Notes: generated by a model from the letters alone, not told the origin. Positions 26,498 through 36,685 are shown, counted from the first letter of the stretch. The stretch: 64,000 nt of DNA from UTCHB3 sp002050155 (GCA_030584105.1 CP129491.1:1674001-1738000); one strand, 5' to 3'. Numbers and translations are program-made.

Positions 26498-29371
26498 CTA
26501 CAACAATAACGAGGCAATTGCGTCATACAAACGGGGTCGGAATTTAATTATCCCCGTGTGCCCTCTGTCAGGATATACCCTGTTAGTGAAAAAAATGACG
26601 GCAAATTTTTTAACCGGGTCAGCCCAGATTGATGTTCCGGTGAACCCGGTGTGCCCGAAAGAATACCCCGGAAATCCTTTATCCCCCACACCTTTATGCT
26701 CAAAATTTGTATCCCATCCCAACGCCCTTGAAGATTTGTTGCTCGCCCGTTTAATGAAAAGAGCAATGGTGCCCGGTTTCAGGAACTGCACTCCATTGTA
26801 AGTTCCGTCTCCGAGAATCATCATCATATATTTTGAGATGTCTCCAACAGTAGAAAACAGACCTGCATGCCCGGCAACACCTCCGAGTAACGCGGCTGTT
26901 TCATCGTGTACAGTCCCTTGTATCAAGCGGTAACGCCAGTAATTATCTATCTCGGTAGGCACACAAAATTGTCTTTTTTCGATCGGTGGATTGAACATAG
27001 TCATATTCATCCCGGCGGGTTCCCAGAGGTTTTCTTTGAGGTATTTTTCTAAAGGCTGCCCGGTAATTTTTTCGATAATTACACCCAATATGATTATTCC
27101 TAAGTCTGAATAGACAGTTTTAGTACCTGTTTTATACTGCAAGGGTGACTTTTCAATATCCCGAATTATCTCTTCCCCACGCAACCCCATTTTGTAGTAA
27201 AACTTAAATGCGGGCAGCCCCGACTCGTGCAAGAGAAGGCTTTTAATTGTGACAGATTTTTTATTGACAAACTCAGGTAAATATTTTTCAACCGGGGCGT
27301 TAAGGTCAAGCCTTCCCTCTTCGTAAAGTTTCATTGTGGCAAAAAGAGTTGCGGTAACCTTTGTAAGAGAAGCTAAATCGAAAAGTGAGGTCAGTTCAAT
27401 TTCAGGAGAACCCGAATTGTAGGTGTAGTTACCATACGCCTTTTGGTAAAACACGGTATCGTCTTTAATTATGGATATTGCTGCCCCGGGAAAGACTGAG
27501 TCCTGAATACCATGCAGAATTAATTTATCAATCTGATCTGTTTTGTCTTTATAGTTTAGAGTTTTTTTTTTCCATTCGAAGAGGTTAATCCCCATACCCC
27601 GTTTGAAATCAGTTCCGGGAATGCTGACGGGCAAAGTCCCCGTTATGTTGTTCTCGCCAAAAAGAGCTTCAGCCAACGCCACTTCACTTGAGAGAACTGC
27701 ACCGTAGTTGGTCAGGAAAACATCTACCCACGGGGAGTCTGAAAGCACATACGGGTTTGAGTGTGCCAACATAATAACTTTTTTATTTTTGCTTTTTAAC
27801 CCGTTGATAAAATTAATCGCAGTTTGTGAGAGCGAAATTTTACCTGATGATTGTTTAAACAGCATATAAACCGATATGATAATGCCGTCACAGTTTTTTA
27901 GTTTGCCGTCAATTAAGTTTCTCTGGACTGAACCGGGGTTAACGGGCATTAAAATTGTTTCAATTTTGCCGTTTCGCTTTTTTAACTCTTGATTGAAATC
28001 AGTCGAATAAGGGTATTTGTTTCCGTCGGTAAACACTAAGTGCAGGTATTTCTTATTTTTATCAAGCGGAAAAACTGAATCATCTGTTTTCACCAAGGTA
28101 ATTGAACGAATGGATAAGTCTTTTGAAACCTCATCAGTTTTCTTCTCTTTTGCCAACTTTTCAACCGCTGAAATTGGTTCCGGGGCTTTTGTAAGAACGC
28201 CTGTCCATTTCTTTGCCTGCAAAATTCGCCGGACAGAAGCGTTAATTCTTTCTTCCGGAATTTCCCCTTTTTTCACCGCATTTACGATTGCGTTAACGGC
28301 TATATAAGCTGATTCAGGTGCCATGAGGACATCAATCCCCGCTTTCACCGCAAGCACTGCCGCCTTTCCGGCATTGAAATATTTTGTTATGGCTTTCATC
28401 GAAAGGGCGTCGGTGTTTATTATCCCTTTGAAGCCAAGTTCCTCGCGCAGCAGTTTGGTAACAATCGTGTGCGAAAGTGTTGCCGGTGTATCCGGTGTGT
28501 TGTAAGCTTTCACACCAAGGTGCCCTACCATTACGGTATAAGCTCCCTCATTAATCGCTTTCTTAAACGGCAGCACTTCAGTTGAAAGAAACTCCTCCTT
28601 AGTACTGTTAATTATAACTTTATCAGAGTGCGTATCTAAGTTTGTGTTTCCGTGACCGGGGAAGTGCTTCAGCGACGAAAGCACACCGCCGTATTGCAGC
28701 CCCATCGACATCATCACCGCAAGTTTGCCGACCGACTCGGGGTCTTCTCCAAAAGACCTCACATTTATTATCGGGTTTTTGCTGTTATTGTTCACATCGG
28801 CAACGGGGCTAAGGTTCCACTGAACACCCAAAATCTTTGCGTCGTGCGCTACATTTATCCCCATTTGATAAATCAGCTCATGTTTATCCACTGCACCAAG
28901 CCCCATGTTCCACGGGTACGATTTCCCCTCTTCAATCCTCATCGATAAACCCCGTTCGAAATCCTCGGCGAATAACAGGGGAATTTTGGAAGCCTCCTGA
29001 AGCCCCCTGATAACCTTTCCGGTTTCAACCATGCCGCCGCCGAAAAGCACAAACCCACCGGGTGCTATCCTCTTCAGGTGGATGTTCTTAATGGATTCAA
29101 CACTGTTTGGCTTTGGAAATATTTCGGGGAAAACCATCTGACCTACTTTTTCCTCCAGAGTCATCGACGCCATAATCGAGTCAATCAACAGGTCAGGTTT
29201 ATCATTAAACACTTCGTTCACCGAAGCAGAGCGTTCGATTGCATAGAAGTCACTATCAGCAGCAGGGCTGCCCTGTACGGCTGAAACCACGGGTTTGCGA
29301 GTGCTGTTATCACAGCCTGTTAAAATCAAAGCCAAAATTCCGAATGTTGATAAAAAAATTGCCCGTTTCAC
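26498..29371 (-). CDS. Lipoprotein fusion of GH3 (NagZ-like) glycosidase and beta-lactamase-type serine hydrolase
   Basis: The 957-residue lipoprotein (lipobox LTGC, C20) carries two enzymes. Residues about 60-390 form a glycoside hydrolase 3 domain of NagZ type, with KHFPGHGNTNLDTH (catalytic H248) and nucleophile D321 in INTDALSMKAI. A GH3 C-terminal domain spans about 410-600. Residues about 612-957 are a class C beta-lactamase/penicillin-binding-like hydrolase with S668-L-T-K671, Y754 in YSDLG, and HTG in FGHTGFTGTS. The pair would remove GlcNAc from muropeptides and act on peptide stems, or be an esterase. It is 3 bp from an AmpG-like permease gene, which supports a role in cell-wall recycling. 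Similar fusions are known in Bacteroidota. Confidence 0.9.
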   Translation of the reverse strand: MKRAIFLSTFGILALILTGCDNSTRKPVVSAVQGSPAADSDFYAIERSASVNEVFNDKPDLLIDSIMASMTLEEKVGQMVFPEIFPKPNSVESIKNIHLKRIAPGGFVLFGGGMVETGKVIRGLQEASKIPLLFAEDFERGLSMRIEEGKSYPWNMGLGAVDKHELIYQMGINVAHDAKILGVQWNLSPVADVNNNSKNPIINVRSFGEDPESVGKLAVMMSMGLQYGGVLSSLKHFPGHGNTNLDTHSDKVIINSTKEEFLSTEVLPFKKAINEGAYTVMVGHLGVKAYNTPDTPATLSHTIVTKLLREELGFKGIINTDALSMKAITKYFNAGKAAVLAVKAGIDVLMAPESAYIAVNAIVNAVKKGEIPEERINASVRRILQAKKWTGVLTKAPEPISAVEKLAKEKKTDEVSKDLSIRSITLVKTDDSVFPLDKNKKYLHLVFTDGNKYPYSTDFNQELKKRNGKIETILMPVNPGSVQRNLIDGKLKNCDGIIISVYMLFKQSSGKISLSQTAINFINGLKSKNKKVIMLAHSNPYVLSDSPWVDVFLTNYGAVLSSEVALAEALFGENNITGTLPVSIPGTDFKRGMGINLFEWKKKTLNYKDKTDQIDKLILHGIQDSVFPGAAISIIKDDTVFYQKAYGNYTYNSGSPEIELTSLFDLASLTKVTATLFATMKLYEEGRLDLNAPVEKYLPEFVNKKSVTIKSLLLHESGLPAFKFYYKMGLRGEEIIRDIEKSPLQYKTGTKTVYSDLGIIILGVIIEKITGQPLEKYLKENLWEPAGMNMTMFNPPIEKRQFCVPTEIDNYWRYRLIQGTVHDETAALLGGVAGHAGLFSTVGDISKYMMMILGDGTYNGVQFLKPGTIALFIKRASNKSSRALGWDTNFEHKGVGDKGFPGYSFGHTGFTGTSIWADPVKKFAVIFFTNRVYPDRGHTGIIKFRPRLYDAIASLLL

Positions 29372-29374
29372 TTT

Positions 29375-30658
29375 TTATTTTCTTCCGTAGTTTTCATCCA
29401 ATGGGATAAGCGCGGTGGCTATGAAACTCGGTATTGCGGTTGCAAGAACAATCAGGAAGAAATTTTCGTAACCGAACTGCTCTTCCAACCAGCCGCTCCA
29501 CATCCCCGGTATCATCATCCCGAGCGCCATAAACCCCGTACATATTGCATAAGATGAGGTTTTATACTTGTTGTCGGAAACATACATCATATAAACCATG
29601 TAAGCCGCGAAACCAAATCCGTAGCCAAACTGCTCGATCACCACTACCACCCCGATATCAAACACTTCGTGCGGAGGTGTAGCTGCCAGATACCAAAATG
29701 CAACAATCGGCAGGTGCATCGATATCAGCATGGGCCATATCCATTTTTTTAAACCATGTTTTGAAATAACAATGCCCCCTAAGATTCCGCCAACGGTAAG
29801 CGCGATAATCCCGGCAGTTCCGTAAACAATTGCAAACTGTTCGTTCGAGAGGCCCATTCCGCTTTTTGCAACGGGGTCTTTAAGAAATGGTGCCACCATT
29901 TTCACTAACTGCGCCTCGGGCAGGCGATAAACCAAAAGAAAAAAGAGAATAAGCCCGATCTTTTTCTGTTTAAAAAATTCAGCAAAAGCGGTGAAAAACT
30001 CATTGATCTTATCTTTTCCCTCCTTTGCTTTTGGGTAATCACTTTCCGGGTACGGGAGAAAGAATTTGTGATAAATGAAAAACAGCGCGAACAGAATGGC
30101 GGTAACACCGAAGACAATCATCCACGATGTTTCAAGCCCTTCTTTTCCTTTGAAATAATTGCTCGCAAGATAGCCCGCAAGGAAAACAAGCACACCATTT
30201 CCAAACAAGGTTGCAGCACGATAAAAGGTACTGCGAATGCCGACAAACAGCGACTGATCTTCCTTGTTAAGCGCCAAAAGATAGAATCCGTCTGCCGCAA
30301 TATCGTGTGTGGCGGAAGAAAACGCCATTATCCCCAACAAAATGATTGAGGGCCAAAAATAACTCCCGGCAGGAAGCGTTAAGGTTAAGGCAACACCAAA
30401 AAGCCCAACCGCAAGCAGCCCCTGCATCGAGACAGTCCACAACCGTTTGGTTTTTACAATATCAACAACCGGGCTCCAAAGTGGTTTAACAACCCACGGC
30501 AGGTAGAGCCAGCTCGTGTAAAGCGCAATATCCGTGTTTGAAACCCCCAGGTCTTTGTACATTACTACCGAAACTGTCATCACTATTACATAAGGGATAC
30601 CTTCAGCAAAGTAGAGTGTGGGTATCCATGTCCAGGGGTTTCTTATCTCTTTTCTCAT
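29375..30658 (-). CDS. AmpG-like muropeptide permease (MFS)
   Basis: The 427-residue protein has about 12 membrane spans and the AmpG/PAT-family start NPWTWIPTLYFAEGIPYVIV, then LYTSWLYLPWVVKPLWSPVV. The segment SSATHDIAADGFYLLAL contains the TxDIAxDGY motif of AmpG-like transporters. It would import GlcNAc-anhydroMurNAc peptides or related sugars. Direct linkage to the GH3-hydrolase (3-bp gap) and proximity to a BadF-type sugar kinase make a recycling role likely. An acetyl-CoA transporter-like role is the alternative. Confidence 0.82.
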   Translation of the reverse strand: MRKEIRNPWTWIPTLYFAEGIPYVIVMTVSVVMYKDLGVSNTDIALYTSWLYLPWVVKPLWSPVVDIVKTKRLWTVSMQGLLAVGLFGVALTLTLPAGSYFWPSIILLGIMAFSSATHDIAADGFYLLALNKEDQSLFVGIRSTFYRAATLFGNGVLVFLAGYLASNYFKGKEGLETSWMIVFGVTAILFALFFIYHKFFLPYPESDYPKAKEGKDKINEFFTAFAEFFKQKKIGLILFFLLVYRLPEAQLVKMVAPFLKDPVAKSGMGLSNEQFAIVYGTAGIIALTVGGILGGIVISKHGLKKWIWPMLISMHLPIVAFWYLAATPPHEVFDIGVVVVIEQFGYGFGFAAYMVYMMYVSDNKYKTSSYAICTGFMALGMMIPGMWSGWLEEQFGYENFFLIVLATAIPSFIATALIPLDENYGRK

Positions 30659-30902
30659 CTCGTATGCGTTTTGTTTGTAAATTTTTTCCGTTGTTTCTAT
30701 TGTTTCAAGCGTTTCTGCTTTTTGGTTTTACTTTAAGGAAATCTTTTATTCAACTTAAAGAAATCTTTTATTTTACCATCCTGCTTTTTGCCGTACCGCC
30801 TTTTCTGTGGGAACGGTGCTTAATTATTTTCGTTAATTGTGCGTGTATCATACGCCGTTTGTGCATATATCGTGCCCTGTTTATGCATTTATTACTCTTC
30901 TT
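30659..30902. other. Gap with short repeats
   Basis: Pyrimidine-rich on the plus strand. TTTAAGGAAATCTTTTATT and CTTAAAGAAATCTTTTATT lie about 25 bp apart, and GTGTATCATACG resembles GTGCATATATCG. No gene seen; it may hold the promoter for the AmpG-like gene. Confidence 0.4.
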
Positions 30903-31820
30903 TTATTTCTTTTCCTGTGCCATATACACAGCACCCATCACCGGCGGAAGATCGGTTTGTTGTAAAATAACATCGGGGTGCTTTTCTGATAATTTGGCTT
31001 TGAACAAATCGGAATATCTGTTTGGCTTGGTTAGTGTGCTGCCTACCAACGAAAGTTTCAACTGTTCGCCCGCAAATTTCTTTTTCATTGCAGCGATATG
31101 CTCAAGAAGATTATCCGATTCTTCTTCAAGAATTTGAATTGCTGCTGCGTCTCCTTTTTCTGCAGCTTCAATCACCAACGGCGCAGTTGAAGCAATGTCA
31201 AAACCTCCCGAATAAACTGCGGTTATCAAGCCCTGCACATCCCTTAGGTCGTGCTTTTCTGCAACTAATTCACGGATCAGTGTATCTTCACCCCTGCCAT
31301 CCAACGCTTTGCAGACCGCGCGCAGCCCCCTCTGCCCAATCTTAAAACCACTTCCTTCATCACCCAGAAATCTGCCGAAACCGCCGACTCTCAAAATCTC
31401 GCCTGAAGCAGTTTTTCCGAACATTATTGAACCGGTTCCTGCAATTAAAATAGCACCACTAACCCCGGGGAAAGCGGTTTCCAGAGCAATTCTTGCGTCG
31501 GATACTACCCGAAAATCGTTAAGCGTAATATTATTTTGCGCGAATTTTTCGATTACGCCCTTTTCAAGTTTTTGCGCATCGGAAACTCGCCCCGCACCCG
31601 TTGTGCCAATAACCACGGAGCAAAGTGCCGGATAAGGGATTTTGTGCTGTGTGATAAAATCGTTGATGAGGTTGTAAATAGTCTCGGAAACAGTTTCAAC
31701 ACCGTTCATCAGGAAATTGGAGTTCCCGCCGAAACTCTCACCAATTGTTGTGTTTTCACCGTTTACACAAAGTAAATGAGTCTTTGTGCCACCGCCGTCA
31801 ATTCCTATAAAATACTGCAT
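30903..31820 (-). CDS. BadF/BcrA-family ATPase, probable N-acetylglucosamine or N-acetylmuramic acid kinase
   Basis: The 305-residue protein has the ASKHA phosphate-1 loop IGIDGGGTKTHLLC (8-14 DGGGTKT), a second phosphate motif SGAILIAGTGSIMFG, and GGFGRFLGDEGSGFKIGQRG, which is typical of the eukaryote-type GlcNAc kinase and MurK branch. It would phosphorylate amino sugars released in cell-wall turnover. It is the first gene of the leftward recycling set, upstream of AmpG-like and GH3 genes by 244 bp. Other BadF-family roles (dehydratase activators) need a [4Fe-4S] Cys motif that is not visible here. Confidence 0.85.
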   Translation of the reverse strand: MQYFIGIDGGGTKTHLLCVNGENTTIGESFGGNSNFLMNGVETVSETIYNLINDFITQHKIPYPALCSVVIGTTGAGRVSDAQKLEKGVIEKFAQNNITLNDFRVVSDARIALETAFPGVSGAILIAGTGSIMFGKTASGEILRVGGFGRFLGDEGSGFKIGQRGLRAVCKALDGRGEDTLIRELVAEKHDLRDVQGLITAVYSGGFDIASTAPLVIEAAEKGDAAAIQILEEESDNLLEHIAAMKKKFAGEQLKLSLVGSTLTKPNRYSDLFKAKLSEKHPDVILQQTDLPPVMGAVYMAQEKK

Positions 31821-31908
31821 TTCATTTTCTTATCTTTGTGGAGGTCTTTTTTGATAATTTGACCCGTTAAAATAAGAAATGGTTAGATTAAAAAGAAACT
31901 AAAAGCGC

Positions 31909-32097
31909 TTAATTCTTCATTAAATAGAGTGCAGCATACATTAAGCCGCCCAAAACGGCGACAGTCAGAGCAAGAAGTACTATCTTTCGGATACGGCGTA
32001 TCCGTTCCTGCTTTTTTAAAAAGCGGTTCGTTGAAGTGTAGTCTCGTTGGTAATCACCCTGCTTTATGTTCCAGTTCTGATTGTTATCGGTGATCAT
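31909..32097 (-). CDS. Small single-span membrane protein
   Basis: The 62-residue product has a polar, basic N-terminal half (RFLKKQERIRRIRK) and one C-terminal membrane helix (VLLALTVAVLGGLMYAALYL). It has a plausible start with GAGGTTATT upstream, and is divergent from the aminotransferase gene 118 bp away. No family recognised; it could be a spurious frame, but composition and topology look real. Confidence 0.55.
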   Translation of the reverse strand: MITDNNQNWNIKQGDYQRDYTSTNRFLKKQERIRRIRKIVLLALTVAVLGGLMYAALYLMKN

Positions 32098-32215
32098 AAT
32101 AACCTCAGAGTATTAAATTGGTTTCCTAAATAACTGTTTTGAAAGTATATTTTGTTAATGATTTAACCCTTAAAATTTTTTTCTTTTCCCTTGCAATTAA
32201 AAAAGATAAACCGAC

Positions 32216-33685
32216 ATGACAAAACTGTTTGATCACTTTTTACCCTTTCGCCGGAATATTATCGGCACTGATCACACGATCAAAACACCCTTCGGTGAAA
32301 AGACATTAATATATGCTGACTGGATCGCCAGCGGAAGGCTTTACAAACCGATTGAATCTGCCATTGCCGAGCAGTTTGGTCCCCTCGTCGGGAACACCCA
32401 TTCCGAGTCTAATTTTACCGGCTCGGTTATGACAAGGGCTTACCACCACGCGCACAAGTTCATTAAAAAACATGTTAATGCGGGAGAAAAGGATATTATA
32501 ATTACTGCAGGTTCCGGAATGACCGGGATGGTAAATAAGTTTCAACGAATTTTAGGGTTAAGAATCCCTGAACTTCTGCAACAATTCGTTAAAATGGATG
32601 AAATTACACGCCCCGTGGTTTTCCTCACACACATGGAGCACCACTCCAACCAAACATCGTGGCTTGAAACTTTTTGTGATGTGGTGGTGGTGCCACCCGG
32701 TGAAGACGGATTGGTGTGCGAGGATAATTTAATCAGGGAAATTGAACGGTATTCCGACCGGAAAGTGAAGATTGGCTCGTTTTCTGCCTGCTCAAATGTT
32801 ACCGGCATTTCAACCGATTACCACCGGTTGGCGAAAATTATGCACCAAGCCGGCGGATATGCGTTTATCGATTTTGCGTGCTCAGCTCCATACAAAGATA
32901 TTAACATGCACCCTGAAGACCCTGATGAAAGGCTGGACGCTATTTTCTTTTCCCCGCATAAGTTTTTGGGAGGTCCCGGCACCCCCGGTGTGCTGGTGTT
33001 TAACTCCGAACTTTACCACAACACAGTGCCCGATAACCCCGGTGGCGGAACTGTTGACTGGACTAACCCCTGGGGCGAATATCGATTCGTAGATGATATC
33101 GAAGCAAGGGAAGACGGCGGTACCCCTCCGTTCATTCAGACGATTAAAGCCGCTCTGGCGGTTCAGTTGAAAGACAAAATGGGCACCGATAATATTATTA
33201 AGCGGGAACATGAGCTGCTTCCCCCGTTTTTGGAGAAACTGGATAAAATCCCCAACCTTCACATTCTCGCAGGGAATCATCGGGACAGGCTTGGAATAGT
33301 CTCTTTCTATTTTGATAACATCCACTACAATTTAGTGGTGAAAATCTTAAATGACAGATACGGCATACAGGTGCGCGGCGGATGTTCGTGTGCCGGAACT
33401 TACGGGCACTATCTTCTGAATGTTGACCCATACATGTCGAAAAGAATAACCGACAAAATTAACCTCGGCGACCTTTCCGAAAAACCGGGCTGGGTACGCG
33501 TTTCTATCCATCCTACGATGTCAGATGATGAAATTGAAATGATTGCAACCGCTATCGCTGAAATCAGAAAAAATATCGACTCCTGGGGAGCAGACTACAC
33601 TTACGACAACCACAGGAACGAGTTTTTCTTCACCAAAGGTGAACCTGAGCTTTCAATTCCTGATATGTTCCGGCTGCCGGGCTGA
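32216..33685 (+). CDS. Class V aminotransferase / cysteine desulfurase-like protein
   Basis: This PLP-dependent enzyme has the class V fold. K249 in FFSPHKFLGGPG is the expected Schiff-base lysine, D219 (FIDFACSAPY) pairs with the cofactor, and HMEHHSN at 139-145 holds the stacking histidine. C390 and C392 in VRGGCSCAGTYGH lie where SufS-type desulfurases place the persulfide loop, although the CxC arrangement is unusual. At 489 residues it is about 80 longer than SufS, mostly at the C-terminus. No suf or isc genes adjoin, so a role outside Fe-S assembly is possible. Confidence 0.8.
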   Translation: MTKLFDHFLPFRRNIIGTDHTIKTPFGEKTLIYADWIASGRLYKPIESAIAEQFGPLVGNTHSESNFTGSVMTRAYHHAHKFIKKHVNAGEKDIIITAGSGMTGMVNKFQRILGLRIPELLQQFVKMDEITRPVVFLTHMEHHSNQTSWLETFCDVVVVPPGEDGLVCEDNLIREIERYSDRKVKIGSFSACSNVTGISTDYHRLAKIMHQAGGYAFIDFACSAPYKDINMHPEDPDERLDAIFFSPHKFLGGPGTPGVLVFNSELYHNTVPDNPGGGTVDWTNPWGEYRFVDDIEAREDGGTPPFIQTIKAALAVQLKDKMGTDNIIKREHELLPPFLEKLDKIPNLHILAGNHRDRLGIVSFYFDNIHYNLVVKILNDRYGIQVRGGCSCAGTYGHYLLNVDPYMSKRITDKINLGDLSEKPGWVRVSIHPTMSDDEIEMIATAIAEIRKNIDSWGADYTYDNHRNEFFFTKGEPELSIPDMFRLPG

Positions 33686-33808
33686 TAGCCGTTTCGTGGC
33701 TTAGCCGTATTTGGTGATAAACCTTAATTGGCTGTTTGCCTTACTTTTCAAAATTGTCACGGAGGTTAACACAACCTTCAGGTGGTTGGCTGTTATCATA
33801 TTTTATGC

Positions 33809-35947
33809 CTACTTAATACTCCCCAGAATAAAGGCATACTGAAACGCCACTTCTTTCAAACGGGCAAACCTGCCGGAAGCGCCTCCGTGCCCTGATTCCA
33901 TGTTTATCTTCAGAATAAGCAAATTATCATCCGTTTTAGTTGCTCTTAACTTAGCGGCAAACTTTGCGGGTTCGTGAAACCCAACCTGCGAGTCGTTCAA
34001 TCCGCCGGTTAAAAGTATATTCGGGTAGTTAACCGCTTTAATGTTATCGTATGGCGAATATGAAATCATATAATCATAATATTCTTTTTCATTCGGGTTG
34101 CCCCACTGTTCCCACTCCTGAGTTGTTAGCGGCAGGCTTTCATCCAACATTGTGTTAATCACATCGACAAAAGGCACAATCCCCAGCACGACACGGAAGA
34201 GATCGGGGCGCATATTCATACAGGCACCTACGAGCAACCCGCCGGCACTTCCCCCCATTATCGCTAATTTTTGCGGGTTCGTATAGCCGTTTTTCACCAA
34301 ATGCTCGGCACAGGCAATGAAATCGGTGAAAGTATTCTTTTTGTTCAGCAGTTTGCCGTCGTCGTACCACTCTTCACCCAACTCGCTTCCGCCTCTGATT
34401 TGCGCAATCCCGTAGATATACCCCCGGTTCACCAAGCTGAAAACATTCGAGTTGAAGCCCGCTTCGGTCGAAGCACCGTAGGACCCGTAAGAATAAAGAA
34501 GTGTCGGGTTGTTACCGTCTTTTTTTAACCCTTTTTTATAAACTATAGCCATCGGAACCTTTTTCCCATCCGGAGCAGTTGCCCACATCCTCTCAACGGT
34601 GTAGTCATCCGGGTTAAACCCGCTTGGAATTTCCTGCTCTTTCAGTTTTTTTGTTTCGCCCGTAATTGCATTATATTCATAAGTTGTGTAGGGTCTGTTC
34701 AACGATGTATAAGAATATCTGAAAGCGTCGGAAGTGAACTCCGGCGAAACCCCCATCGAAAGTGCATAAACCTCTTCCGGAAAAGTTAAAAATCCACTTT
34801 TTGCACCATCAAGGCTGATTGTTCTTATTCTTCTTAAGCCTTCGCTTCGCTCCTGAACAGCAACGAACTTCTGATAAACTGCGATATACTCTATTTTAAC
34901 TTTTGGGTCGTGGGGTATAAATTCTTGCCACTTCGATTTATCTTCATAGCCCTGAAGTGGTGCCCTGTAAACCTTTGAGTTTTTGGAATTGTCATCTTTC
35001 ACGGTTATAAACCAGCCTGACGGGTGGTGGTCTATTGAGTACTCAACATCTTTCTCCCTTGGTATGAAAACCTTAAACTCGCCGTAGGGGTCGTCTGATT
35101 TTAATATTCTCGATTCGCTCGAGGTAAAGCTTCCGCTCCCGAGTACTAAATATTCTTTCGTGAGCGTTCTTGAGATATAAAGATTGAAAAGTTCATCTTT
35201 TTCTTCGTAAACATCCGCCGGTGGGTCATTTTTGAACACATCCGCCCGTTTCAACAGATAGGGTCTTAGCGATTCGCTTCCGATAACAAAAAAGACCGTT
35301 CTGTCATCCCCTGCCCACTGATAGCTTTGAACTCCGGTCGCAAGAAACGGCAGGTCTTCGCCGGTTGTCAGGTCACGAACTCGCAGATCATCCTCGGCAT
35401 AAGAACCGGTTGTGTTGCTTGAGTAAAGCGCATACCTGTTGTTGTCTGAGACTTGATACCCGGTGAAAAGAAATGTTGCGTGCCCTTCCGCCATTTTATT
35501 TACATCGAAAAGAATTTCTTCGGGCGTTTCAAGTGTCCCTTGTTTGCGACAGTAGATTGGGTATTGTTTGCCGGTTTCTGTTCGATAGTAGTACCAATAT
35601 CCGTTTTCGTAAACAGGCACACCTTGGTCTTCTTCCTTAATCCGCCCTTTCATCTCTTCGTACAGTGTTTCCTGAAGGTCTTTTGTGCTTTCCATTACGG
35701 TTTCAGCGTAGGCGTTTTCTTTGTTGAGATAGTCAATAACTTCAGGGTTACTTTTATCCCGCAGCCAGTAGTAGTCATCAACTCTGGTTTTGCCAAATTC
35801 GGTGAACACGGTCGGAATTTTCTTTGCACTTGGTGGTGCGGGGTAATCTCGTTGCGATTTAAGCATGGGGTTCTCTTCTCCATTCTGGGCTAATATAACG
35901 GATGAAAATAGAATTACAATGGTGAAAATTCTTGCAAAATATCTCAT
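33809..35947 (-). CDS. Secreted oligopeptidase B-like S9A peptidase
   Basis: The 712-residue serine peptidase has a signal peptide (MRYFARIFTIVILFSSVILA), an N-terminal lid starting RVDDYYWLRDKSNPEVIDYL, a seven-bladed propeller and a C-terminal alpha/beta hydrolase. The catalytic triad is visible as GGSAGGLLVGA (Ser), LTGGLNDSQVGF (Asp) and MESGHGGASGRF (His). EEMKGRIKEED and the Glu-rich propeller are typical of the prolyl-oligopeptidase/OpB branch, which cleaves short peptides after basic residues or proline. It would act in the periplasm. It is monocistronic, convergent with the class V aminotransferase gene. Confidence 0.92.
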   Translation of the reverse strand: MRYFARIFTIVILFSSVILAQNGEENPMLKSQRDYPAPPSAKKIPTVFTEFGKTRVDDYYWLRDKSNPEVIDYLNKENAYAETVMESTKDLQETLYEEMKGRIKEEDQGVPVYENGYWYYYRTETGKQYPIYCRKQGTLETPEEILFDVNKMAEGHATFLFTGYQVSDNNRYALYSSNTTGSYAEDDLRVRDLTTGEDLPFLATGVQSYQWAGDDRTVFFVIGSESLRPYLLKRADVFKNDPPADVYEEKDELFNLYISRTLTKEYLVLGSGSFTSSESRILKSDDPYGEFKVFIPREKDVEYSIDHHPSGWFITVKDDNSKNSKVYRAPLQGYEDKSKWQEFIPHDPKVKIEYIAVYQKFVAVQERSEGLRRIRTISLDGAKSGFLTFPEEVYALSMGVSPEFTSDAFRYSYTSLNRPYTTYEYNAITGETKKLKEQEIPSGFNPDDYTVERMWATAPDGKKVPMAIVYKKGLKKDGNNPTLLYSYGSYGASTEAGFNSNVFSLVNRGYIYGIAQIRGGSELGEEWYDDGKLLNKKNTFTDFIACAEHLVKNGYTNPQKLAIMGGSAGGLLVGACMNMRPDLFRVVLGIVPFVDVINTMLDESLPLTTQEWEQWGNPNEKEYYDYMISYSPYDNIKAVNYPNILLTGGLNDSQVGFHEPAKFAAKLRATKTDDNLLILKINMESGHGGASGRFARLKEVAFQYAFILGSIK

Positions 35948-36504
35948 TTTCTTTTATCCAATTTTTGATGAAACGGCGGATTATGATAAAACGGTGGATT
36001 ATTTAATTACACAAAAATAGCAATTACCGTTGATTTCCGAAGTGGTTAATTATTGGTTTATTTTACCGGGGAGGTGAGGTTGCGTTTTTCCTGATTTATG
36101 AAAGATCAGAGAACCTTTAAGCGAGTTCGTTCAAAAGCAGTGAGATTGCAATTTCCCTGATTATTGTGCTCTAGAGTTGCAGGGTTCGTTGTGGGTGCAG
36201 GTGGTGCAGGGGATGCAGGGTTGCAAGGTTGTGGGGTTGCAGGATTGTATGAATTGTTGGAGTTGTTGGAGTTCCGGCGTTTTTCGGTGAAGGGTTTGTC
36301 GGGTACAGACGGGTATCAGTAAACCAAATATCCGGAATTAGTTACAGAGGTTTTTTTGGCAAAGGTTTGCCGGGCGTTTTCGCAATGTATTTACAGTGTA
36401 AGAATTGCCGGGTTGCGTAGTTCTTAATATGTAAAAATAAAAAGACCGCTCCGAGTTAATTTTCAAATAATTTATCCCGATTCCTACCGAATTAACTTAA
36501 TGTA
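35948..36504. other. Non-coding gap with low-complexity G-rich repeats
   Basis: No gene. TGATGAAACGGCGGATTA is followed at once by TGATAAAACGGTGGATTA. A Gly-codon-like tract near 36177-36250 repeats GTTGCAGG and GGTGCAGG units and has several runs of three or four G on the plus strand. From 36425 there is a degraded copy of the following terminator arm, period about 73 bp. Confidence 0.5.
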
Positions 36505-36544
36505 CAAAAATAAAAAGCCGTTCCGGGCTAACCCGGAACGGCTT
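36505..36544 (-). terminator. Strong rho-independent terminator after the T9SS pseudogene
   Basis: Perfect 13-bp stem (36515-36527 with 36532-36544, AAGCCGTTCCGGG and its complement), loop of 4, and a T-rich tract on the minus strand. It lies about 140 bp downstream of the pseudogene stop. Confidence 0.9.
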
Positions 36545-36685
36545 ACCGGTTTCTTTTATTTCATCATCAACAAATCAACAAAACTTCAATGGTTTACCTG
36601 ATTATTGTTGGATTTGCACCATTTGCAAGTTCTCCCGATTTACCTGCACCACATAGGTTCAACTGAACATCATTGGATTTGCACT

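Noticed and set aside
32216..33685. Iron-sulfur assembly (suf) operon
   Set aside because: The class V enzyme stands alone, with no scaffold or ATPase genes nearby.
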